Positions 1 to 5,051 of a stretch of DNA of 5,051 nucleotides are shown one piece after another. The DNA lies in NCBI GenBank assembly GCA_031423755.1, contig JANPGC010000047.1, forward strand, positions 1 through 5,051. The letters run 5' to 3'. The position numbers and the translations under genes were made by a program. The first letter of the stretch is position 1; each line of letters opens with the position of its first letter. This stretch comes from JANMEX01 sp031423755 (lineage in GTDB: Bacteria; Pseudomonadota; Alphaproteobacteria; Rhizobiales; Rhizobiaceae). Under the pieces are notes generated by a model. That model ran no database searches. It was not told where the DNA came from and was given only the letters and a program-made list of their open reading frames with translations.

Positions 1-35
1 CGTGGCAATGATAAATGGTGCCAGCTTCGCAATTG

Positions 36-97
36 CCTCCCCACTTCCCTCTCCGCCACTTTTCCCCTATTGCCTGCCGTTAATCTGAGGCGCGTTC
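36..97 (+). promoter_or_regulatory. Leader of the obg-proBA-nadD operon with pyrimidine tract and ribosome binding site
   Basis: No gene is supported in the first 97 bases. Positions 36-68 form a pyrimidine tract (20 C, 10 T, 2 A, 1 G by my count). It is followed by the purine-rich TGAGG at 86-90, seven bases before the obg ATG, which is a well-placed Shine-Dalgarno sequence and supports that start. I could not find a convincing -35/-10 pair, so the promoter may lie upstream of the window or be of an unfamiliar type. The C-rich, G-poor tract could be unstructured leader RNA or the end of an upstream transcription unit; the sequence alone does not decide. Confidence 0.5.
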
Positions 98-1132
98 ATG
101 AAATTTCTCGATACGGCAAAAGTTTTCATCAGGTCCGGCGATGGCGGGGCGGGATCCGTTTCGTTCCGGCGCGAGAAGTTTATTGAGTTTGGCGGACCGG
201 ACGGTGGCGATGGTGGCAAGGGCGGCGACATCTGGGTCGAGGCTGTGGATGGTCTCAACACGTTAATCGATTACCGCTACCAGCAGCATTTCAAGGCCAA
301 GACCGGCATGCACGGCATGGGCAGAAATCTGGCCGGCGGCAAATCTCCCGATGTGATCCTCAAGGTTCCGGCTGGTACGGAAGTTTATGAGGAAGACAAT
401 GAAACGCTGATCTGCGATCTGCCCAAGGTCGGCGCAAGATACCGGCTTGCCAAGGGCGGCAATGGCGGTTTCGGCAATGCGCATTTCAAGTCATCAACCA
501 ATCAGGCCCCGACCCGCGCCAACCCCGGCCAAGAAGGCCAGGAGCGCTACATCTGGCTGCGGCTGAAGCTGATTGCGGATGCCGGGCTGGTCGGTCTGCC
601 GAATGCCGGAAAATCAACCTTTCTCGCCAGTGTCACCGCCGCGCGGCCGAAGATCGCCGGATATCCATTTACTACGCTCTACCCGAACCTTGGCGTTGCC
701 AACATTGACGGGCGCGAATTCATCATTGCTGATATTCCAGGCCTCATCGAAGGTGCGCACGAAGGCATTGGTCTCGGCGACCGCTTCCTCGGCCATGTTG
801 AGCGCACCCGCGTTTTGCTGCATCTTGTTTCCGCGCAGGAGGAAGACGTCGCCAAGGCGTACAAGACCGTGCGCAAGGAACTCAAGGCTTACGGCGAGGA
901 GCTTTCCGACAAGCCGGAAATCGTCGCGCTTTCGCAAGTCGATACCATCGACGAAGAGACCAAGGCCGCGAAGCTCGCTGCGCTGAAGAAGGCCTGTAAA
1001 AAGGTGCCGCTGACCATATCCGGCGTCACCCGCGAGGGGCTTGAAACTGCGCAACGCAAGCTGGCGCTGGAAATCTCGATCTCCAAACAAAACGAGGCGC
1101 CGGAGAAGCCCGATACGCGGTGGCAGGACTGA
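98..1132 (+). CDS. obgE: Obg/CgtA family ribosome-associated GTPase
   Basis: A 344-residue GTPase of the Obg (CgtA, ObgE) family. Family members bind the 50S ribosomal subunit, act in its maturation, and link growth to nucleotide state; they are normally essential and cytoplasmic. Residues 1-158 are the glycine-rich Obg fold, with GGPDGGDGGKGG at 32-43 and GGNGGFGNAHF at 120-130. The G domain follows: P-loop GLPNAGKST (166-174), switch I YPFTTLYPNLG (189-199), G3 DIPGLIEGA (212-220), G4 as SQVD (279-282) and G5 SGV (308-310). The usual G4 is NKxD, so Asn and Lys are replaced while the guanine-binding Asp is kept; I recall the same variant in rhizobial orthologues. Length is typical for Proteobacteria, without the C-terminal OCT domain of Bacillus-type Obg. 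The ATG is set by TGAGG seven bases upstream and by the canonical MKFLDTAKVF start. It is first in a tight run with proB six bases downstream. Confidence 0.97.
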   Translation: MKFLDTAKVFIRSGDGGAGSVSFRREKFIEFGGPDGGDGGKGGDIWVEAVDGLNTLIDYRYQQHFKAKTGMHGMGRNLAGGKSPDVILKVPAGTEVYEEDNETLICDLPKVGARYRLAKGGNGGFGNAHFKSSTNQAPTRANPGQEGQERYIWLRLKLIADAGLVGLPNAGKSTFLASVTAARPKIAGYPFTTLYPNLGVANIDGREFIIADIPGLIEGAHEGIGLGDRFLGHVERTRVLLHLVSAQEEDVAKAYKTVRKELKAYGEELSDKPEIVALSQVDTIDEETKAAKLAALKKACKKVPLTISGVTREGLETAQRKLALEISISKQNEAPEKPDTRWQD

Positions 1133-1138
1133 ACCGCG

Positions 1139-2266
1139 ATGTCGCTGCCGCAGCTCAAATCCTTCAAGCGCATTGTCGTCAAGATCGGCTCCGCCCTGCT
1201 GGTCGACAGGCCCAAAGGCCTGAAGCGCGAGTGGCTGGAAAGCCTTTGCACAGATGTGGCAGCACTCGCGAAGGGCGGCACGGAAGTTCTTCTGGTTTCG
1301 TCCGGCGCGATAGCGCTTGGCCGCACGGTGCTCAAATTGCCGAAGGGCGCGTTGAAGCTCGAGGAAAGCCAGGCCTGCGCCGCTGTCGGCCAGATCGCGC
1401 TCGCCCGCGCCTATGACGAAGCGCTTGGCGCGCATGGTTTGACCACCAGCCAGATACTCTTGACGCTCGGCGATACCGAAGAGCGCCGCCGCTATTTGAA
1501 CGCCCGCGCCACAATTGAAACGCTGCTGCGGCTCAAAGCAGTGCCGGTCATCAACGAGAATGATACTGTTGCGACAAGCGAAATCCGCTACGGCGACAAT
1601 GACCGGCTCGCCGCGCGTGTCGCGACCATGATGGGCGCGGATCTGTTGATCTTGCTCTCTGATATCGACGGCCTTTACTCCGCGCCGCCGCATCTTGACC
1701 CCGGTGCAAAGTTTATGGCCGTGGTCGACAAAATCACGCCTGCAATCGAAGCAATGGCAGGCGCGGCCGCTTCCGAGATTTCCAAGGGTGGCATGAAAAC
1801 CAAGCTTGATGCCGGCAAGATCGCCACCGCCGCTGGCACGGCGATGATCATCACCTCCGGGGCGCGGCTAAACCCCCTTTCGGCCATAGATCGCGGCGAG
1901 CGGGCGAGCCTGTTCAAGCCCTCGCTCAATCCGGTCAGCGCATGGAAGACCTGGATCGCTGGTAACCTTGAACCGGCTGGAAGATTGCAGATTGACGCTG
2001 GCGCGCTGACCGCGCTTCTTTCCGGCAAGTCGTTGCTGGCGGCAGGTGTGCGTAATGTGCAAGGCACATTTGAGCGCGGCGATACTGTGGCAGTTTTAGG
2101 TCCGGACGGGCGCGAGGCTGCGCGCGGTTTGGTGGCGTATGATTCAGCAGATGCGGTGAGGATCACCGGCAAGAAATCATCAGACATTCCGGCTATATTG
2201 GGATATGAAGCGCGCACTGCCATGATCCACCGCGATGACATGGTGGTGTCGCACAAACCGGACTGA
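1139..2266 (+). CDS. proB: Glutamate 5-kinase (proline synthesis, step 1)
   Basis: A 375-residue gamma-glutamyl kinase, which phosphorylates L-glutamate with ATP to L-glutamyl 5-phosphate, the committed and usually proline-inhibited step of proline synthesis. The N-terminal amino-acid kinase domain (about 10-255) shows VVKIGSALL (13-21, phosphate-binding lysine), SSGA (54-57), NENDTV (139-144), YGDNDRLAA (151-159), LSDIDGLY (173-180) and SKGGMKTKL (215-223), which stands where the E. coli enzyme has GTGGM. A C-terminal PUA domain (about 275-370) starts near AGRLQIDAGA (280-289). Length matches two-domain ProB proteins of 360-380 residues. The ATG lies six bases after the obg stop, with a modest CAGGA at 1124-1128 inside the end of obg, so translation is probably coupled. 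No frameshift or missing catalytic motif is visible. ProB and ProA, encoded next, are thought to pass the labile acyl-phosphate between them. Confidence 0.97.
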   Translation: MSLPQLKSFKRIVVKIGSALLVDRPKGLKREWLESLCTDVAALAKGGTEVLLVSSGAIALGRTVLKLPKGALKLEESQACAAVGQIALARAYDEALGAHGLTTSQILLTLGDTEERRRYLNARATIETLLRLKAVPVINENDTVATSEIRYGDNDRLAARVATMMGADLLILLSDIDGLYSAPPHLDPGAKFMAVVDKITPAIEAMAGAAASEISKGGMKTKLDAGKIATAAGTAMIITSGARLNPLSAIDRGERASLFKPSLNPVSAWKTWIAGNLEPAGRLQIDAGALTALLSGKSLLAAGVRNVQGTFERGDTVAVLGPDGREAARGLVAYDSADAVRITGKKSSDIPAILGYEARTAMIHRDDMVVSHKPD

Positions 2267-2271
2267 TTTCG

Positions 2272-3552
2272 ATGTTGACCAAGAACGAAGCCGCGACCGA
2301 CATTGAAGCGCTGATGCTGGACATCGGTCGCCGTGCCCGTGCCGCGGCAGGCCCGCTGATGCTGGCAGGAACGGAGCGGAAATACGCCGCGCTCATCGGC
2401 ATGGCCGAAGCGATCTTGCGCGACAAGGACATGATCCTTGCGGCCAACGCCTTGGACATGATGAACGGCGAAGAGGCAGGCCTGACGCCAGCACTTCTTG
2501 ACCGTCTGAAGCTGGATGAAAACCGCATCCGCGCCATGGCTGACGGCATCCGCTCCATCGCCGAATTGAAAGACCCCATCGGCGAAATCATCGCCGAGTG
2601 GGACCGCCCGAACGGCCTCCACATCGCGCGCGTGCGCACGCCGCTCGGCGTGATCGGCGTCATCTATGAGAGCCGCCCCAATGTCACCGCCGACGCGGGC
2701 GCGCTGTGCCTCAAGGCCGGCAATCCGGTGATCCTGCGTGGCGGGTCGGATTCGGTTTACTCTTCGGAAGCCATCCATGACTGCATGGTGGAAGGCCTCA
2801 AAAACGCTGGCCTTCCCGAAGACGCCATCCAGCGCGTGCCGGTCACAGACCGCGCCGCTGTCGGTGAAATGCTCAAAGGCCTTGGCGGCAATCTTGATGT
2901 GATCGTGCCGCGCGGCGGCAAGAGCCTTGTTGCACGGGTGCAGGAAGATGCGCGCGTGCCTGTGTTCGCCCACCTAGAGGGCATCTGCCATGTCTATGTC
3001 GATGCTTCGGCTGATCCTCAGATGGCGCGCAAGATTGTGCTCAACGCCAAGATGCGGCGCACAGGTGTTTGCGGTTCGGCGGAGACGCTTTTGATCGACT
3101 GGCGGTTCTATACAAAACATGGCGCGCCGATGATTGAGGACTTGCTGAATGCCGGTTGCGAGGTCCGCACCGAGGGCGAGTTACGCAAAATCAAGGGCAC
3201 TGTGGAGGCTGACGCTTCAGACTTTGGCCATGAATTCCTCGACAAGATCATTGCCGCAAAGCTGGTTGACGGCATTGGTGAGGCCATCGCGCACATCAAC
3301 AAATATTCGTCGCACCACACGGAAGCTGTTGTTGCCGAGAACGATGCCGTCGTCGAACGCTTTTTCAACGAGATCGATTCGGCGATCCTCCTGCACAATG
3401 CGTCAACCCAGTTTGCCGATGGCGGCGAGTTTGGCATGGGTGCGGAGATCGGCATCGCCACGGGACGGATGCACGCGCGCGGGCCCGTTGGTGTTGAGCA
3501 ACTGACCTCGTTCAAATACCGCGTGCGCGGCTCGGGCCAGATACGTCCGTGA
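2272..3552 (+). CDS. proA: Glutamate-5-semialdehyde dehydrogenase (gamma-glutamyl phosphate reductase, proline synthesis, step 2)
   Basis: A 426-residue enzyme of the aldehyde dehydrogenase superfamily that reduces L-glutamyl 5-phosphate with NADPH to glutamate-5-semialdehyde, which cyclises to pyrroline-5-carboxylate. Visible hallmarks are IYESRPNVTAD (131-141), LRGGSD (155-160), the cofactor-region VPRGGKSL (212-219), HLEGICHVY (234-242), and RRTGVCGSAETLL (262-274), in which Cys267 is the expected catalytic thiol. The stretch from Val332 to Val353 (with HINKYSSHHTE at 341-351) follows the family signature I remember, and ADGGEFGMGAEIG and ARGPVGVEQLTSFKYR form the conserved C-terminal part. 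Length is within the usual 410-430. The ATG is five bases after the proB stop; no good Shine-Dalgarno is seen, so initiation is likely coupled to proB. The stop overlaps the GTG of the longest nadD reading by four bases. Confidence 0.97.
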   Translation: MLTKNEAATDIEALMLDIGRRARAAAGPLMLAGTERKYAALIGMAEAILRDKDMILAANALDMMNGEEAGLTPALLDRLKLDENRIRAMADGIRSIAELKDPIGEIIAEWDRPNGLHIARVRTPLGVIGVIYESRPNVTADAGALCLKAGNPVILRGGSDSVYSSEAIHDCMVEGLKNAGLPEDAIQRVPVTDRAAVGEMLKGLGGNLDVIVPRGGKSLVARVQEDARVPVFAHLEGICHVYVDASADPQMARKIVLNAKMRRTGVCGSAETLLIDWRFYTKHGAPMIEDLLNAGCEVRTEGELRKIKGTVEADASDFGHEFLDKIIAAKLVDGIGEAIAHINKYSSHHTEAVVAENDAVVERFFNEIDSAILLHNASTQFADGGEFGMGAEIGIATGRMHARGPVGVEQLTSFKYRVRGSGQIRP

Positions 3553-4238
3553 AGGCTGAAGTATTTCCAGAAAAAGTGCGAAGCAGTTTTTCGTCCGGAA
3601 ATGCGGCAACGCAGATATCCGACGGGATTGCCGGCCATTATCTGAAAATGCCGCATGCCGAGAAGGGCATGACGATCGGCCTGTACGGCGGCTCGTTCAA
3701 CCCGCCGCATGGCGGCCATTTGTTGCTGGCTGAAATTGCACTGCGGCGGCTGGATCTTGACCAGCTCTGGTGGATCGTCACGCCGGGCAATCCGCTGAAG
3801 GATCTGCGCGAACTTGCGCCTTTGGCGGAACGCCTTTCTGCCTGTGAAAAGCTTGCCGAAGACCCCCGGATCAAGATCACCGCATTCGAGGCGGCTTTCA
3901 AGGTGCGTTATACAGCCGACACGCTCAAGCTGGTTCAGGAGCGCAACACCGGAGTGCGATTCATTTGGCTGATGGGCGCTGACAATCTTAAAGATTTTCA
4001 CAAGTGGCAACGTTGGCAGCACATTGCCGAGACCTTCCCGATTGCCGTCATTGACCGGCCAGGCTCGACCCTGGCCTATCTGTCGTCGAAACTCGCCAAA
4101 ACTTACGACTATGCCCGCGTCGATGAAGACGATTCGCAGGCGCTGGGCCGTTACAAGGCTCCGGCTTGGACATTTATCCACGGCCCGAGGTCGAGCCTGT
4201 CTTCGACGGCGATCCGGAAAGCGCAAAGCACGGGTTGA
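3549..4238 (+). CDS. nadD: Nicotinate-nucleotide adenylyltransferase (NaMN adenylyltransferase), start uncertain
   Basis: NadD joins ATP and nicotinate mononucleotide to form nicotinate adenine dinucleotide and pyrophosphate, the penultimate step of NAD synthesis, in the cytoplasm. The longest reading is 229 residues. It shows the nucleotidyltransferase motif GGSFNPPHGGH (47-57, His54 and His57), WWIVTPGNPLK (74-84), WLMGADNLKDFHKW (140-153), and the closing SSLSSTAIR (215-223) matching the ISSTxIR signature. Three starts are possible: GTG at 3549 overlapping the proA stop (coupled start, no Shine-Dalgarno), ATG at 3648 (196 residues, beginning MPHAEKGM, which resembles rhizobial orthologues), and ATG at 3669 (189 residues; AGAAGGG at 3661-3667 is too close for a normal ribosome binding site). 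I list the longest because of the stop/start overlap. However, its first 33 codons use AT-ending codons unlike the rest and run through a palindromic repeat, so 3648 is a serious alternative. The product call is secure; the start is not. Confidence 0.93.
   Translation: MKAEVFPEKVRSSFSSGNAATQISDGIAGHYLKMPHAEKGMTIGLYGGSFNPPHGGHLLLAEIALRRLDLDQLWWIVTPGNPLKDLRELAPLAERLSACEKLAEDPRIKITAFEAAFKVRYTADTLKLVQERNTGVRFIWLMGADNLKDFHKWQRWQHIAETFPIAVIDRPGSTLAYLSSKLAKTYDYARVDEDDSQALGRYKAPAWTFIHGPRSSLSSTAIRKAQSTG
3562..3608. repeat. Short imperfect palindrome, likely a dispersed rhizobial intergenic repeat, at the proA/nadD junction
   Basis: Positions 3564-3601 fold as an imperfect hairpin. TTTCC (3564-3568) pairs with GGAAA (3597-3601), GAAAAA (3570-3575) with TTTTTC (3587-3592), and TGC (3577-3579) with GCA (3583-3585) around a GAA loop. 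A G-G mismatch and a small internal loop interrupt the stem. The composition is more AT-rich than the surrounding genes. From memory, similar strings of the form AAAAGTGCG-AAGC-GTTTTTCGTCCGGAA occur many times in intergenic DNA of Hyphomicrobiales; I cannot confirm that here. It lies inside the first codons of nadD if the GTG at 3549 is used, or in the untranslated spacer if translation starts at 3648. It has no T-run after the stem, so it is not an intrinsic terminator. Confidence 0.55.
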
Positions 4239-4244
4239 GACTGT

Positions 4245-4264
4245 CGAAAATCCCGCGATTTTCG
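4245..4264. repeat. Perfect 8-bp inverted repeat just after the nadD stop
   Basis: CGAAAATC (4245-4252) and GATTTTCG (4257-4264) are exact reverse complements around the four-base loop CCGC, beginning seven bases after the nadD stop codon. The stem is AT-rich and is not followed by a T-run on either strand, so it is not a classical intrinsic terminator. It could still protect the 3' end of the operon transcript or be part of the adjoining repeat element. The function is unknown. Confidence 0.5.
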
Positions 4265-4387
4265 TCATTTCAGGGCGACAATTTGCGCCTGATTTGATTT
4301 TTCACCGCCAACGGCATCCGCCTTCGCCGAGGCTTCGGCGTGACTAGTCAGGTTCCGGATTCCGCTTTGCGGCCCCGGAATGACGAA
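4261..4387. repeat. Intergenic hairpin-rich repeat element with imperfect terminal inverted repeats
   Basis: A 127-base block between the convergent nadD and minus-strand genes. Its ends, TTCGTCATTTCAGGG (4261-4275) and CCCCGGAATGACGAA (4373-4387), are inverted repeats matching at 13 of 15 positions. Inside are an imperfect stem at 4272-4290; CGCCGA/TCGGCG (4325-4330 and 4335-4340, perfect 6-bp stem, loop GGCT); the perfect 10-base palindrome TGACTAGTCA (4341-4350); and a two-part stem at 4353-4380 (TTCCGG/CCGGAA outside, CCGC/GCGG inside). No protein is encoded. Such composition suits a miniature, non-autonomous intergenic repeat or a mosaic of several. ATTTT occurs on both flanks (4258-4262 and 4387-4391) and could be a target duplication, but it is AT-rich and may be chance. 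Confidence 0.5.
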
Positions 4388-4404
4388 TTTTTGGGGTTTT
4401 TCCA

Positions 4405-4427
4405 GCAAAAACAGCGGCTTGCCACAT
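4405..4427 (-). terminator. Weak candidate terminator for the minus-strand gene
   Basis: Read on the minus strand, a short stem GTGG/CCGC (4425-4422 and 4417-4414, including one G-U pair, loop CAAG) begins two bases after the stop codon and is followed by TG and then five T (4411-4407). The layout is right for an intrinsic terminator but the stem is only four to five base pairs, so it may be coincidence or only weakly active. Confidence 0.22.
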
Positions 4428-5051
4428 TCACGACGTATCCGGCCCGTTGACCAAATCCCGCGCCAGCCCGTGGCATTCGCGCAAGACATCATCGACCTCG
4501 TGAATGGACCGCTGTCTCCAGCCGGGCGGCAGGCCGGGGCGGAAGATTGACATGCGCATCGGTTTGAACGGGGCCTTGCTCTTGAGCAGGAGATCGCGCC
4601 GGGCTTGCCAGCGGGCGAGGCGGCGGGCTTGTTTGGGGAGGTCGTTGAGCGCGGACCTGAGCGCGCGCAGGCGGGCGAAAAGCAGGGTTGCGTTGACGGG
4701 TTCGTCAGCATCGGAACCATGCGGCGCATCGAATTCCGGTTCGTAAGAGCTGTCAAAGCCGAAGCGCGGCAGGGCGTTGTTGTCGTAGGCTTCGATGTCG
4801 AAATGCTTCAGCGGATCGAAGAGGTTGAAGGATGGTATTTTTGATGCGCTCGCCTCGCCGAAACCTGCCAGACCGGTCGGAAGCGGGCGCGGCTCGCGTG
4901 GTTTCAGGCTGAGGCCGCGTGCGGCGATGAGGATGAGACGGCGGACGGCAGATTCTGCCGGGCGCAGGATAAGCATGATGGCGGCATAGAGGTGGCGGGG
5001 GAGCGTGAAGATGAAGGCGGTTGCGTCGGCGCGCAGTCCCCGCTCCGTCAC
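4428..5051 (-). CDS. Uncharacterised rhizobial-type protein, 5' end at or beyond the window edge
   Basis: Reads leftward from the window edge to a TGA at 4428-4430, giving at least 207 residues. The first codon in the window is GTG (5049-5051), which may be an internal valine, so treat the gene as 5'-partial; an ATG at in-window residue 26 is another possible start. I do not know its function. Residues 11-47 hold hydrophobic and amphipathic helix-like segments (FIFTLPRHLYAAIMLIL, then AVRRLILIAARGL), which might associate with the membrane. Residues 50-120 are proline- and acid-rich and probably disordered. Residues 119-158 form an Arg/Leu-rich helix, possibly a coiled coil (ARLRALRSALNDLPKQARRL at 126-145). 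The end carries RPGLPPGWRQR (171-181) and HEVDDVLRECHGLARD (184-199), closing with PDTS. From memory, similar proteins ending in a HEVDxVLxxCHxLA-type motif and PDTS occur widely in Hyphomicrobiales as hypothetical proteins. It converges on nadD across 189 bases. Codon use is GC-rich like its neighbours, which supports it being real. Confidence 0.8.
   Translation of the reverse strand: MTERGLRADATAFIFTLPRHLYAAIMLILRPAESAVRRLILIAARGLSLKPREPRPLPTGLAGFGEASASKIPSFNLFDPLKHFDIEAYDNNALPRFGFDSSYEPEFDAPHGSDADEPVNATLLFARLRALRSALNDLPKQARRLARWQARRDLLLKSKAPFKPMRMSIFRPGLPPGWRQRSIHEVDDVLRECHGLARDLVNGPDTS

Noticed and set aside
1..85. C-terminal end of an upstream coding gene or a classical promoter
   Set aside because: No frame shows recognisable protein sequence, and no hexamer pair with proper spacing is seen; the stretch is too short to decide.
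614..1693. Long minus-strand open frame (359 codons) opposite obg and proB
   Set aside because: It lies antisense to two well-supported enzymes with intact motifs, has a composition expected of an antisense shadow in GC-rich DNA (many Arg, Ala, Gly, no recognisable domain), and crosses the gene boundary.
1675..2973. Minus-strand open frame of 432 codons opposite proB and proA
   Set aside because: It is longer than either gene opposite it, but shows no family motif and spans the proB/proA junction. Third-position GC bias in the real genes readily opens this frame.
3108..4268. Minus-strand open frame of 386 codons opposite proA and nadD
   Set aside because: It is antisense to catalytic regions of ProA and NadD and runs through the palindromic junction; no recognisable protein features.
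4353..4392. Intrinsic terminator for the operon formed by the TTCCGG/CCGGAA hairpin and the downstream T-run
   Set aside because: The five-T run begins eight bases after the stem ends, too far for a normal intrinsic terminator, and the stem has an internal loop. It better fits the repeat element.
4388..4418. Possible second, decayed copy of the 3562-3608 palindrome (TTTTTCCAGCAAAAACAGCGG)
   Set aside because: Only TTCCAG and the A-run are shared clearly; the second half of the palindrome is missing, so the resemblance is too short to support.
4265..4756. Minus-strand open frame of 163 codons overlapping the uncharacterised gene and the repeat block
   Set aside because: It is out of frame with the better-supported 4428-5051 gene, and its end is translated from the hairpin repeat (giving an AEASAKADAVGG-like peptide), typical of spurious predictions over repeats.

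Overview
The window reads as chromosomal DNA of a Gram-negative alphaproteobacterium, most likely Hyphomicrobiales (Rhizobiales) near Mesorhizobium, Phyllobacterium or Brucella. The basis is the GC-rich coding sequence, the gene order Obg GTPase, proB, proA, nadD, and stretches of protein that match my memory of rhizobial orthologues: the ProA end with its GRMHARGPVGVEQL motif, the MPHAEKGM start region of NadD, and the SQVD guanine-specificity motif in Obg. No database search was possible, so the genus is not fixed.

Layout. Positions 1-97 are a non-coding leader with a C-rich pyrimidine tract and a ribosome binding site. Positions 98-4238 hold four same-strand genes packed as one apparent operon: obg (98-1132), proB (1139-2266, 6-base gap), proA (2272-3552, 5-base gap) and nadD (3549-4238, GTGA overlap if the earliest start is used). 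The proA/nadD junction carries a short imperfect palindrome that looks like a dispersed rhizobial repeat. Positions 4239-4427 are a convergent intergenic region made almost wholly of small hairpins and bounded by a 13/15 inverted repeat, which looks like a non-autonomous intergenic repeat element. Positions 4428-5051 on the minus strand are the C-terminal part, possibly nearly all, of an uncharacterised protein that runs to the window edge.

How the genes work together. ProB and ProA are the first two enzymes of proline synthesis from glutamate (glutamate to glutamyl-5-phosphate to glutamate-5-semialdehyde). Obg is a ribosome-associated GTPase involved in large-subunit maturation and growth control. 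NadD is the nicotinate mononucleotide adenylyltransferase of NAD synthesis, and ProA makes direct use of the NADP(H) derived from that pathway. This is ordinary housekeeping content. I found no defence system, mobile-element protein, CRISPR array or RNA gene. The parts worth a second look are the two repeat elements, the uncertain nadD start, the apparent loss of the usual rsfS/rlmH neighbours after nadD, and the uncharacterised minus-strand gene.
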